Part shown: positions 34,101-47,900 of the stretch, in pieces | Position numbering within the stretch: position 1 is the stretch's first letter | Layout of the letters: each line of letters begins with the position of its first letter | Source of the DNA: Siphonodentalium dalli | Taxonomy: Eukaryota > Mollusca > Scaphopoda > Gadilida > Siphonodentaliidae | NCBI GenBank assembly: GCA_032622095.1 | Contig: CP136063.1 | Span: 90,803,980 to 90,867,979, forward strand | Length of the DNA stretch: 64,000 nucleotides | Direction of reading: 5' to 3' | Notes under the pieces: generated by a model | What the model was told of the DNA's origin: nothing | Seen by the model: the letters and a program-made list of their open reading frames with translations, nothing else | The model's database searches: none | Translations under genes and position numbers: made by a program

Positions 34101-37100
34101 GTTTTATGCAGGATAGCATCACTAAATTCACCCTCTGGGGACCTCATTCTGCAAATGACAGGCACACTAAACTGAGGTCTGTTACTATTCAGGATACAGA
34201 AACATATAACTCTCAGTTACTTTCACTGATGCATGTCATGTCATGTGTACATAATAATTAATAGAATTAGTTTAATTTTCTTATAAATATCTAATGTCTT
34301 TACTTCCAAAAACACATTAGTTTGATAAAACATCCTCAGTGAGACCTTTCATATAATCTATGATAATTTAGATGAGATAACTCCATAAAACAGATATAAA
34401 GATAAAACCATGGACTAATATTTTAATAAATTAATAACATACTGTTAATGAGGAATTGGCTATCGGTGTGGAGAACAAGATTCTTTATTTTTCTCTCTTT
34501 AGCTTGCAACACAGCTTTCCGTGCAGCCTGTTGGATAGAGACAATGAATGGGGATATAATTGTATATTTTTTTTGTTAAAAATAATAAAACTTTGATGTA
34601 CAGTAATGCTCTATAATCAACTCCTTAACCACAGCAGAATTATGGGTAGTTTTTCAGAATTTAGTCAGAGATATGGCTTGTTGCCATTCATCGGAAAGCT
34701 CTCACTGAGAGCTTTCCATTGAATGGTATTAAACAAGCCATATTTCCAAGAATGCTAGAAATTAATGGATAAACAGTCAAATCTCAATAACTTGTAAGTC
34801 AATCTCTCATTCCTGCTCCACATGATATATAGATAGATAGAAAACCTGTTCTATCACTTGACTGACTCAGTGATTAGGTAATTAGGGTCCCAACAAGTTG
34901 TTTTTTAATAACAGAAACTTCTCATTAAGAACACGTTTGAAAAGAAAAACAACACTTGTATTGTTCGTGATGTCAAGTGACACCATGGTGTATTTAAACC
35001 GGGTGGAGACTGCATTCTTCAAATCATCATCATGTCTTCTATCACATTCGAAAATGTGCTTCGTTTCATATATATATTCTTTGTTTTAAAAATTGCTGTT
35101 AACATGTGTCCATTATAATGAATAAAAGAAATAAATGAAATTGGGAATAATTTTGTCATTATTAAATCTGACTGAAATTCAGATGAAATATGGGAAGACA
35201 GGAGACTTTGCTAGGCCATTAATCCAGGGGCCGTTTTTTATCTCACGAACTCTTTGATAACTCGATTTAAACGACCAGTCCCCCGGAAAATGAGTTATAA
35301 AGATTGGACTGTATAGGTAATTTTATGGCCAAAAAAATATACAATTTTACAAGTAATGTATAGAATTTATCCTCCAATTTTAACCATTATGTCTTCAACA
35401 GAAGCCTACCTAAAATTCTAACCGTGGATAATTTGGAGAATCAGTTTTGAACTCTTTGAAAATTTTGGATAAATTGCAATTACAAGTTGTTTTGATGAGA
35501 CCCTCTTTCAGGTTATGACGATGTGATTGAGAACACAGTTATTTTTTGATTCTCAGGCATCGCCACATCGATAAAAAATGGCCCGCGTTGGACCATTTTA
35601 TTTTCTGATTTTAGATTTCCCTGAAGTTGTAAATCTAAAATCGGTAAGACGAAAATAGAAAACTGTCACACCAAATTAGTTATGTTTCAAATATCGAATA
35701 GGAGCTAAATACAATGGTGTATGTGTTGGTATTCAATAAAAGACCATAGGCAACTATAACTATCAGGTATATTGTCACCACAGGCTGCCTAATCCCCAAG
35801 TTTATTGGTCAAATGTATTGAAATATTTTGACAAAAGCAGGAAGTTGAATACTGAATGAGTCATCCGCCAACCTGACCTTGGCGACCTTTGCACAGTAAG
35901 TAACCCATGCAAGATAAGAGTTTTTCTCCTTGCTACACTATTGCGATCGTAAGTACGAAAACTGCGCAGTCAGCAAAATAAGACTTTCTACGATTGTTTG
36001 GAAGATCACTTTATCTTTTCGTTTCGACTGTATTTACATTCCATATTTTTATATGAATCGGATATGTAGTTCTGTATTTTAAAAATTATTGAGCTGATAT
36101 TAAAATCATATCAATATTTATCATATGACTCAATCATTATTTACGTTGGAAAGTATGTCATAAATCAATTTCATATGAACTACTAGTTCATATCACCTTC
36201 CGATAATTTGATTGGTTTGTTGACAAAAAGTGGGTTCTGATTGGCTGAATGGCAGCCGGGGCCGAGCCGTATCTCTAACTAAATGCACGTCAAATTCGTG
36301 CGCGTCAATCAACGCGATGCCGAAATACTCGCAATTATAATCTTGAAATATATAGTTTTGGACATTGTTATACGATAAATAGAATATGTAATTCGTATTT
36401 ATCTAATAAACATACGATATAATGTCACAAACTGAGAACAGAATAGCGCACTATATCTTCGCGTGCATATTATTCTGCTAGTTCACCAGGTGTACTTGGG
36501 CTTCCGGTGCAATGAAGTGACGTCACATTAACCTTTTGCTGCCGATGCCATATAGCTATTTAGTGATTTGTGTGCGTTTTGGACATCATAATCAATTTAT
36601 AGGTGTCATATGATAAATAGAATATGTAATTCGTGTTTCTCTCATATGATATTTATGAAACTCGTCACGAATTTTCAGTTTTCTCTCGCCGGAGGCTCGA
36701 GAAAACTGAAAATTCTTAGACTCGTTTCATAAATATCATATGAGAGAAACACTCATTTCATATCCTCTATATATATCATTCTAGATAATCGCTATCTGAT
36801 GTACGTTTAATACAATGTCATAATTTGTCAGATTAAATAAGTTTATATCCATTACAAAGTTCTCCCTTCATTTTCTGGACCTGGGAAGGTATAATAACCC
36901 ATGCTTGCTACATGTATGGGAAATAAAAAATAAAAACCTTGCTCCCACATTGATTTTCCAACAAAACTGCCTGAGAATCAAATATCTTTTGTGTTTGGCC
37001 TTACATAAAAAGGCAGTTCTGTCTTCTGTGTAAAGAACATTATGATAACTGGATCAGAATTACCGAGACATCTGAAACTCACATAAATTTCAGCTCTGTT

Positions 37101-38697
37101 ATTCGTAGGGTTTCCATCCAATCCTTCACTGACATTGCTAGAGAATAAAACAAAAATTGTTTTGAAACAATGTGTTCGGAATCAACAAATCAACATAAAT
37201 TTTATAAAGATATCTAGACATAAAAGTTCTTCCATATGGCACTGAATTAGATGGCGAATGAACTGCATGAATCACGCAATTTTCCAGCAATGCGGTGCCA
37301 GATTAGATACCTGCACTAAGTTGTTGGCGATATACAGTAATGCCCTAAATAATCGACTCCTTAACCACAGCAGAATTATGGGTAATTTTTCAGGATTTAG
37401 TCGGAAATATGGCTTGTTGCCCTTCATTGGAAAGCTCTCACTGAGGTTAAGGAATCGATTATTTAGGGCATTGTTATAGCCGGTGTATCGCAGGATTCAC
37501 AAGTGAATCAGTAAGTGATTTGATGCTTATATTGACATTAAAAGATATAATAATGAGTATTCAATATATTAATTTTCTGGTAATACAGGAGTTAAAAAAA
37601 AATTAAGAAATGGATATTATCCGCTTGCTTTCCATGGAGAATGGATGCAAGTTGGTGTGACATTTTGTGTGGGACGCTTATATTTACACTCAGCTGGCAG
37701 ATTAAAGAGCATTTAGTAGTCATTTTCAACAATATTTTGATGACGAGTTGCAAGTTGCATTCATACACTATGCAGGCAAGTTGAGGCTCGTGCTCGACGT
37801 CACATGGCATGATTTCAACCAACAGACATCCTGTATTCAATTTCCACAGCGTGAATGCATGTTTTTGAGTGTAAATATTACACAATAGATAACCGTTGAA
37901 ATGTAACGTAATTTCGTGGAAATCTGCAGAAGACGCAGGATTCATATTGCCGCACAAATCGTGTCATTCACACATGCCATATAGAAAGACCTTAAAGATA
38001 CGGGTAGCGTTGGTAGTGGGTATGCTGTTAAAATATTCAGCTCCATCAAAAACCGTCATAAACAGAAAGAATAGTAAAATATAGACAGACTTTGTTCTTA
38101 TACCAATCAGAAATATGGCATAAACAGTATGTTATTGTCAAATGTTTTTCCTTTGTTATATGTAAACAAAAGCAAAAAACATTACGGAACCTGGCTTTTG
38201 CTTAGATCCGGATATGGTAAACATAAAGAGCGTTGTTTGATACTGTTTTCCTGATATGGAAATAATAAAGAGTGTTTATATAATTTGTGTGTGATTAACC
38301 AATATAATTGGGCTGTGTTATGTAAACAGAAGCAAAAATTCTGTAACACGAGCAGGCTCTTGTTTACGTACACCATCGTACGTCTTGCCGACAATATACT
38401 ATTTATGCGCTGATTATGTTTGGCATATGAACAAAACTATATATATTTTAATATTCCTTCCGTGGTGGCGATTTGAACAAATATGAATATTTCTGCAAAT
38501 AACGACGACCGTGCCTTTAAGGGTGTTCCAGGTTATTGTCCACAGTAAAAGATTTCTTTGAATGGGACTGTTATGGATACCTTGTTGGTAATGTTAGCAG
38601 AGCTGCAGAGATTTTAGCTTTAACTGTGATTGCCAGGAGATAGAATCAATGAGCTTTTATCAAACAATTTGCTGTACATGGAAATTGATAACTTGCA

Positions 38698-38752
<55 letters not shown>

Positions 38753-41700
38753 GTGACAGTGTCAACATATAGTAATGCCCAAAATTATCGACTCCCTAAC
38801 CACAGCAGAATTATGGGTAATTTTTCAGGATTTAGTAGGAAATATGGCTTGTTGCCATTCATTGGAAAGCTCTCAGGCTTGCTGCACAAATATTTACATT
38901 GGTAAACGTGTCCTTCTGAAGTTTCGCCACCATTGGATAAACTGAGATATGTCAGTATATAATAAAAGGTCACTAGGCCACATTTCACACAAATAGGGTT
39001 GCTTAATTTGACTAGTGGCTTTCAAGAAGTGAAAATTTTGATTCTGGGAACAACCATTAAAACAAACTTTGCTTCCAACTGTCTATGTTGTAAACACACT
39101 TAGTTTTATTTGATTAGATGGCAGAGTAATAATTAAATTCTGTCTATGAAGTTATCATCCGGAAACCAAAATAATCAGGAAATTCTAAATCAACAAGGGC
39201 CATATATCCGGTGATAATGAGTGGATGGAACCCAAATTTGAACTTGACCTGTATTGTCTTGTGAGTAAATCCATATACTAAATCAGATAACTAAATCTAA
39301 AGTTATCACCCGGAAACCAAAATTATCAGGAAATTCTAAGTCGACAAAATTGGCAGTCCAAACTTGACCTGTATTTTCATGTGGGTAATCCATATACAAA
39401 ATTTGAAAACAATTGGATAACTAAAACTAGTTATCATCCAGAAACCATCTTGGACAGACGGACACCGGTGATTTGTATAGTCCCCCGAATTTTTTTTATT
39501 CGAGGAACAAATAAATAACACCAAGGGGCACAGTTGAGAATACTCACTATGTACTATCTTTTCCCCAGTACACACCAATTCCCATCACTGCACCATGTTT
39601 GCCATTGAAAGGACATGATCCATCGGTGTATACAGACACTGATTCAGCATCATCATCGAACTTAGTCCCTGCAGAAATATACATCATGATTCAAAATTAG
39701 TATTGAATTTATTATGAATGAAGAAAGAAGTATACATTGACAGTAGGAATAAACTTAATTTGAAATCACAACGATAAGCACATAACGATGTGATGATTGA
39801 GGTGGTGGATGTCATAACATGTTATCATTGCTTAATATTTTGAGATTCACCTTAACCTGCAAGAGGTTTCCGTGTTTTTTTCTTTGATTTATGATATATT
39901 GAGAAATAGCCATATGAGTTTTCGGTATATGATTATTTCTTGGTTTATAAGTTATAACACATTTTTCTATCACAACTCGCGCAGGATAAATTTTTGGTCC
40001 AAGTCCCCCAAGACAACTTGAGCAACACTTTTAAACAACTATCACAAAATTTCTCTTGGGCACAGTGAATTTTTGTGGTCAGCTAGAGGTGTGACTGTCC
40101 CAATGGAATTAAGGATACCCCCCACCCACCCACCCCCCCCGTGTTTTTAACATTAAGTTAAAATAATAACATTACAGATTCCCATTGCAGGTGGACAACC
40201 CTAACTCCTAAACCTATTGACCTAAAAATGTAGGAACAAGACAGTCAAAGACTGTGCGGTCACTCACCAGACTGCAAAGACTGATGAGACTGGGACTCTG
40301 GAGACCACAATAGTCAGAACTTTTCATAAGCACTTTGAAAAAAGTAGATCTAAACACGATATGTGGCTAGAGAGGCTTCAGTAGTGTACAGTGGGTAATT
40401 TCAAGGTGAATATCCACCATGAAATTGCCCACTGTTCACTACTGATCACCCCCCTCCTCCAGCTCAACAAGTCCCCTCCCAACCGGGCTCCAGACTCCTA
40501 AGTCTTGGGTTGGAATTTCACAACCGACATCTCAAACTTTCTCAATTTTTGGAAATTTCCAATCTCACAAGCACCTTTTTATAAAACCATTTAGACATGT
40601 TTGAAGCCCATTTATCCATGGACCCAAAACACCATACATGTATGTCAGATTAATCAGTTAGGTAGTTCCAAGGAAGATGTTTTAATGAATTTGGTATTTC
40701 AATGATTTTTTAAACACAAAATTGTTAACTCCCCATAGCCCCCCGTCATTTCTTAACAGGTTGACCTGATGTTAACAAATCTGAATATCAGTCACTAAAG
40801 GATCATCCATACTATATGTAAGCTAAATAGTCCAACCTCTCTTGAGAAGACAATTTAAGAATGACTATAGAGACATACAGTTATGTCCCTGGTCCCACCC
40901 TATTTAACCTGATGACCACATCTGAATAAATTTCAATACCAGACACCAAATGTGAACTGTTACTGGTTGAAAAATCAAATCTACAGCCTCATTGCCTCCA
41001 CCCAGGCAGCTTAGAAATCAATAGGAATCTATATATTATTATACCAGTATCAAACAGCATACATACAGGTAGGGTGGGTGGTTGAGAGTTAAATCTCTTA
41101 TCTCTGCCCTTATTTGAACAAATGTGAATCCCCATCTATGAGATCTATTCATCTAGAAATTTCAAACGATAAATTTTAAGAGTTGAAGAAAACTGATTTT
41201 CCTCAAAAGTTTCCTAAAAATGACCTCACGTGTACAAATCTGATCCCCACTCACCAAAGAACCCTCCATACCAAAAGCTAAATAGGCCTGATGGTTTATG
41301 AAGAATTACTATGGAGGGAAAGAGTTATGGCCCTGGCTTCTCACCTATATGACCTGATGAACTCATTTGAACAAATCTGAATGTGAGTCAAAATATATAA
41401 ACCATTTCGGTCTTTAATATGTATGTGGAGAAGAACAAAATTGATAGACAAATTCAATCCAATATACCCCCCCCCCCCAAGTTTTCTTTGCAAATCAGGG
41501 TATAATGAGTACAACTGGATAGGTGGTGGTTAAGAATATAATAGTGGAACAGCCAAGCCTGAATATAGTGTCTGACTTTTGCAGAATGAGGTCACTAAAG
41601 GGTGAATTTAGTGCTGCAATCCTGTAAGGTGGGCTAGCATCACCAAATTCACCCTCTGTGGACCTCATTATGCTTGGGCCTCAACTGCCATGGGAGACAT

Positions 41701-44700
41701 AGGAACAGATTGAAGTTGTCCAGTTAATTGGTGATGTGCACCCATTGGGCACTTCAATTATCAATTTTATCTTCTGACAGCAAATTAGGGAATATAGAAA
41801 CTGAACAGAAGGGAAAAAGTAGAAATGTCAATTTAAGACCTGTATACTTCCCTGAAGATGAGGCCTAAGCAGAATGAGGTCCCTGGAGAGTGTATTTGGT
41901 GATGCTAGCCTACTGTGCAGAGTAGCATCACTAAATCCACCCTCTGGGGACCTCATTCTGCAAATGTCAGACATACAGCATTTTGTTTTGATATGATATG
42001 TTAATGATACACACAGAGCATGACTGTTTACACCTAGCTGTCACCCAGCTAGATAACATCTGAATTGATGACTGTTATTAACTCTTTCTGTCTGGGGCTA
42101 ATACCATACTTTATGGATGTTACAAGGTGTCAGTTTTTCTAATAAATTTTTTCTTGACTGCAGTGGGTGCAGGGCTACGCAGATGGGGGGGGGGGGTGGT
42201 AGTGGGGACAGGGGTGTAGAGGGGTGAGGAGGGAAAGGGGTGGAATGGGGTGTTTTGTGTCTAAAAAAATACAAAAAATCAGGGTTTTTTTTTTTTTTTT
42301 TTAAGTTATGTTCCTGACATGGCCCCTATTTGACACACTGACCCCATTTGAACAAATCTGAACCCCAGTCACACAAGGACCCACCATACAAAATATTAGC
42401 TAAATCGGCCTGATGATTCTGGAGAAGAAGTCATTCTAATAATTACTAGGGAGAATAGAGTTATGTCCCTGATTCTGCCCCTATTTGACCCAGTGACCCC
42501 ATTTGAACAAATCTGACCCCCAGTCACTCAAGGACCTTCCATACCAAATATAAGCTAAATAGGCCTGATTGTTCTTGAAAAGAAGTTGTTTTAAGAATTA
42601 CTATGGCGGGATAGAGTTATGGCCCTAGCTTCGCAACTATTTGACTCAGTGACCTTATTTTAACAAATCTGAGTCTGAGTCAAGCAGGGAACATCCACAC
42701 CAAATATGAACTCATTTGGCCTTATGATACTGGAGAAGAAGATGATTGTTGACGGACGGACGGACGGACGGACAGACGGATGGACGGACGGTCAGACGGA
42801 CGGACGGACGGACGACGGACGAGGAGTGATGACTATAGCTCCACCGGAGACTTCGTCTCAGGTGAGCTAATAAAAGCTCAGATAAAATTATACGTGTTGC
42901 GAAAATTTTCTGTCAAAAAAAGGGATAACTCCACCAAAAATAGTAGGACATACGTCATAATTGCAGTTGCACAGGTTCCCATGGTACTAAATATCTGTGC
43001 CAAGTTAAAACAAAATTGACCTAAAAATGTAGGAATAAAAGCTCCGAAAAATTATGCATGTTGCGCAAATTTTCTATGTCGAAAGAGGGGGATAACTCTA
43101 CCAAAAAGTCTGACAGACGTCATAATCGCCGGTGCACAGGTTCCCATGGTGTTTGATGTCTGTGCCAAGTTTCAAGGAAAATGATTTAAAAACGACTGAG
43201 TAAAACTCCAGACAAATTTGAATCCATGGACGGATGGATGATGGACAGTACGATGGACTTACGGCGGACAAGCTGATTCCAGTATACCCCCAACAACTTT
43301 GGGGGGAGGGGTAAAATTAGGACCTTCTAGAAATTCATTCATTTTTTAAGTTAATCCCATAATTGATGTTGATGGCCATGCATCACAAGTAGTGCAGGTG
43401 AGGATGTTTTGCCAGCTTAGTCATGTTAACCCATTAATTTATTGAGTGAATTTTATTTTTGTGTAATCCGTATGCGAACGAATCAATCATTCACCTGAAA
43501 TTTTAGGACTGTTTTATACAGCAATGCACACCTGTATAAATTTGCTGGAAACATTTACCATCATCCCATATAAAAAAAATTCATAACAACGTCACATTAC
43601 TTTGCTCCGTGGATGGAAATTCACTTGAAAAGTTACACACAAGACACCAATTATATAATAAACTAGCAGGGTTACCCGGCGTTGCCCAGGTTAATGCGAT
43701 GTGAAACCATCTGTATGCTGTGGATATTTGTTGGGAATAGAGAACACTCTTGTTCAAAGTGTTATACGTTTTCTCATAAATTGTATATTCAAATAGCATC
43801 ACAAAACATGATTAGTACAGTCATGGAATATAAGTAGTGGCCCACCGTGTCAATTGTCATTCTGTTTAATCGCGATTAATCCGTTCCACCAATAATGAAG
43901 TATTTATTTATTTACAACTGCGTATACGTCAGACGTTATATTATGATACATGGGCATCATAAAGACATTAGTTCGCATAAATAAAAGATGACAATTGGGT
44001 TTTACATATTGAGATGTATCAATCAATCTAGTGGGTTGGACTAAGATCTCGAGGATAACTGGCTAGCATATCTCCATGAAGATACATATGTTTCAAAGAA
44101 ATTTCCAGGTGCTCCTCTGTTCATGGTGCTTTATATTGGCTAAATATTCTCAGTTTCAACGAAATGTTGCTGCACATGCATATCAGCTACATTTGCCAGA
44201 CACAGAGCGAGATTTTGAGTTGTTTATGTCAGTCGATGAGCCTGTTCTAAACCCCTTGTCAGATGTCAGTATTGGGAGGATCCTGAAAAGCCATGTGCTA
44301 CTAACTGCATTTTATTGTATATCAGAAGAAACTATATATGACTGCACACTGTGACCACTATTTTTGAGCCGGCCTTCCATATATCCTGACAAATTTTAAC
44401 TTTTTTTGTGGAAACTGTATTGAATGGAACAGACTCAATTTTGTTATAATATATATGCAATCCTCTGACGGTTCGAGGTCTCTCAGTTTGCACGAATATA
44501 TGTATCTCTTCAATAGAATGATCGCACAATAGAATAGAATGATCGCACAATTAGATTCCTTGTATCATGAAGAAGAATATATATCAATTTGGTGGAAATC
44601 GGCGCTATAAATAGTTTTATCAATTTTTCTGCCGCTCTCCCCTTTCGTGCAAATCTGACGCGAACGGCGCGACTTTTGCCATATTTAAAACACACCATTA

Positions 44701-44909
44701 GATTCCTCATATTATGGGGATGATTATATATAAGTTTCGTGGCAATCGCCGACAAATATTTGTTCTGCCCCTCGCCCTTTTCTGCCCCTGACAACAACGG
44801 CGTCACTTTATAAAATTTTAACCCCGACCATTATCTTTCTCGTAAAAAGTTACTCCTAGTAGACCCCTTTGGCATCATCTAGATGGTCCCCTGTGAATTT
44901 CTATAGAAC

Positions 44910-44940
<31 letters not shown>

Positions 44941-47900
44941 TTCGCAAATATAGATATAGATGATTGAAAAACAAATTTGTTTTGTCACTGACAATGCTAA
45001 AACAGACAGGTTTGGCTAAGGCCATTATTTGTTTCTAAAAATCTGGAAAACACACTCCAGAAACCAAAACAATTAATATCCATTCAAAACGAATATTACT
45101 AGAGAAAATATTGAAAAAAAATGTATGACGAGGCTTTTTAAAAGAACATTTCAGTGATGAGGGAGGTACCTGAAGAAACAGAATTTTAAGTAATTTGGCC
45201 TAAATGGTGAAGAAATATACTATTGCCCAAAATGTAACATTGATAAGATGCTTTCAACACGACCGGCATTCTGTATCATGAAAATTATAAATGAAGATAT
45301 TTTTATGGTGGGGGAGCCCGGAGGGGGAATCAGATGTAGGTTTGAACCATGCCCTTAGACTTACTTGCCTATACAGGGATTTTTTATGGGTAATGACAGG
45401 GGTTGAAAATGGGTGGGCGTGATTCCCTATGGGAAATAGTTTGGTTTTTCCCAATTTCTCACCCTAAAATTCCCAACTAATTAATAAAATAATTCTTGGT
45501 TTAAGAACAACAGATAGGACTTTCCATTAATTTTTCCCCTTTCCAAATTGATATGAATGGAAATGTTGTTTTGACGACACTCAATGTTTTAAATGACATA
45601 TGAGAAGTTCGAATACTACCTGTCCACCCAGGATCGTCATCCTTTTCTTCTGTCTTGCTTTTCTTCTCTTTAGGTGTATCCTCTGAGTCCCCGCTATCTT
45701 TTCTCTTAACAGCAGTCTTCTCAACATCAACATCAACACCCTCAGGAGCTGGAGTAAGATTAGATTTACTGATTCACCGTTTCATGACAGGAGCTGCACT
45801 GGCGCAACATTAACGACCCTGTACCAATGCATTCTCTTATATATGCATTGGCCTAACAATTTTTATAATTTTTTCTTACATTTTTTAACAATTTTATCAT
45901 TTTTTATAAAATTCTGTATCATTTTTTATCATTATTTCTTACATTCTTTAACATTTTTTCATCATTTTTTTCTATCATTTTTTATATTTGTTCTAGCATT
46001 TTTTTAAATTTATAAAAAGTAATATAACATTTGTTAGGCCAATGCATTCTCTTATAGGTCGACTCGCATATATAAGAGAATGCATTGGCACAGGGTTTTC
46101 GCAAAAATTCAGGAAGCTCCAGTCATGAAAGGGTTAACATGTACTGTTTGTAAAGAAGCAGGTTACAAGTGTGGAGTAAGCTCACACAGGTCTCTCATAC
46201 CTTAAAAATATCTTACAGAACGTTAACCCTTTCATGACTGGAGCTATGCTGGCGCAACATTAAAGAACTTGTGCAAGTGCATTCTCTTATATATGCGAGT
46301 CTCTCATAGGTCACCTTGCATATATAAGATAATGCACTGGCTTACAAGATCAAGGTAAATATTGTTAGGCCAATGCATTCTCTTATAGGTCAACTCGCAT
46401 ATATAAGAGAATGCATTGGCACAGGGTTTATTGTTAGGCCAATGCATTCTCTTATATATGCGAGGCGACATATGGTCGACTCGCATATATAAGAGAATGC
46501 ATTGGCATAGGGTTTTCGTAAAAATCAGAAAGCTCCAGTCATCAAAGGGTTAAAAGTTAAATATGATTTAATCAGCCTGAGTCAATCAAATTACATTCCA
46601 AGTTTTATGCATTAGTGCATGATGATAAACTGGGGCTAGAGGGGTCACGTTCATACATTTTCAGATATTTGCAGTTTTGGAACCAGTGAGTCTATTCTAC
46701 AAGAGACGTTGAGTGCGCGCAAATAAACAGATGCAGAAAATATGACAGACAACAACTATAGAGCAATTTTCATTCACTAATAAATTGTATCAACTTTTGA
46801 GAAGAAAATATGTTATTAAAATGTACATCAGACTGGTCCTTGCCCCAATCGAACCAGCAATCAGATCCATAGTAACCTGACCCTTTCAGCTAAACTGGGT
46901 GCCTGTTTTTCTGCTACATGTAATGTAACAATAAAGAGCCAGTCTTCCAAATTGGCCACGCCAATAAGCAATGCCGAGAGAAATGCCATGGCAACATATG
47001 GAATCTAACATGCAACAGCATTAAATTTCCCGTGGGACATTTTTCCTAATTGGGAGGGCTGAAGAGCCTACTTTGTTATTTTTACCAGATATGTTAAAAG
47101 TTAAGACCATTCATCTCACAGCTGTAGAAAGTTTAAATCATTGAAGTTAATAGATATTTATCACTGAAGTCTTTCTAAAGCATATACAATTACACATATA
47201 AAGAATTTCAGGTGTTGATCAACCCATTTTGATCCTTGAAATTACTAGGCTTAATCTGAAACTTTAACCCTTTCAAAACTAAATGGAATCTCCCATTCAC
47301 TTGTAAAAATATACTTTTGAACAGTCTATTATTCATTTGGAGGGGTTCGCAGGTAATTAACCCTTTGAGTGCCAGGTTGATTTTTGTATCAACCAATATA
47401 CCCTGTGCCAATGCATTCTCTTATATATGCGAGTCGACCATAGGTCGCCTCGCATATATAAGAGAATGCATTGGCCTAACAATTTTTTTTTTACAATTTT
47501 GTTTACGATTTTAATAATTTATTCTTATATTCTTTAACAGACTTATTTTGTAGGTTTAGGGCCGATGAGATCGGCACCTGGCACTCAAAGGGTTAAAACA
47601 AACGACAGACATGCAAAAGATAATACAAGAGCAAAATGAATTCATATTGATAGTTGGGGGAAATGTTTAGTTAATAAGTTCAACAAATGGTTGTTTGTTG
47701 AACTTATTATCTGAACAATTCCTAAGGGATAACTACTCATCAATGAGAAAGGGTGAAAGACAGTTACAAAGAATGTGGTAACATAATAATATATAGATTT
47801 CTGATATTGATCTCCGGAACCTACCAAATTCTATCATGTAATTATTAGGTAATTATTGTAATGACACAACGGTTCACAATGAATTCATAACAATGTATCA

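Larger units (their letters stand above)
34528..37082 (-). other. RNASEH1 intron 5: contents
   Basis: MITE A11, a possible pogo-like end near 35240-35325 (GAGTTATAAAGATTGGACTG), and foldback 36621-36766. The remainder is unassigned. Confidence 0.6.
37138..39547 (-). other. RNASEH1 intron 4: contents
   Basis: MITEs A12 and A13, the (CT)25 run, and three decayed units at 39150-39450 (GTTATCATCCGGAAACCAAA, TTATCAGGAAATTCTAA, TTGACCTGTATT). The rest is unassigned. Confidence 0.6.
40730..42870 (+). mobile_element. Helitron-like (bivalve pearl/HINE type) element with 156 bp core repeats
   Basis: Core units start at GTTATGTTCCTGACATGG (42305), 42460 and 42616, and older ones at 40875 and 41324. 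Each has CATTTGAACAAATCTGA and GCTAAATAGGCCTGAT. A GACG-rich microsatellite (42751-42822) follows, then CCGGAGACTTCGTCTCAGG, TGAG and a CTAA end with T after it. That order (core repeats, ACGG microsatellite, hairpin, CTRR) matches Helitron-linked bivalve elements. The left end was not found, so the start is approximate. Confidence 0.55.
39669..45619 (-). other. RNASEH1 intron 3: contents
   Basis: From left: unassigned 39669-40730, a 156 bp repeat Helitron-like element interrupted by family D copy D4 (40730-42870), a shorter related stretch to 43300, and Helitron H4 (43663-44960). Fragment 45290-45475 (ACAGGGATTTTTTATGGG ... TTTTTCCCAATTTCTCACCC) is related to 62980-63670. Confidence 0.6.

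Noticed and set aside
44911-44940. GACA microsatellite as a separate element
   Set aside because: It is part of the 5' region of Helitron H4; similar short GACA runs occur in H1-H3 at the same relative place.
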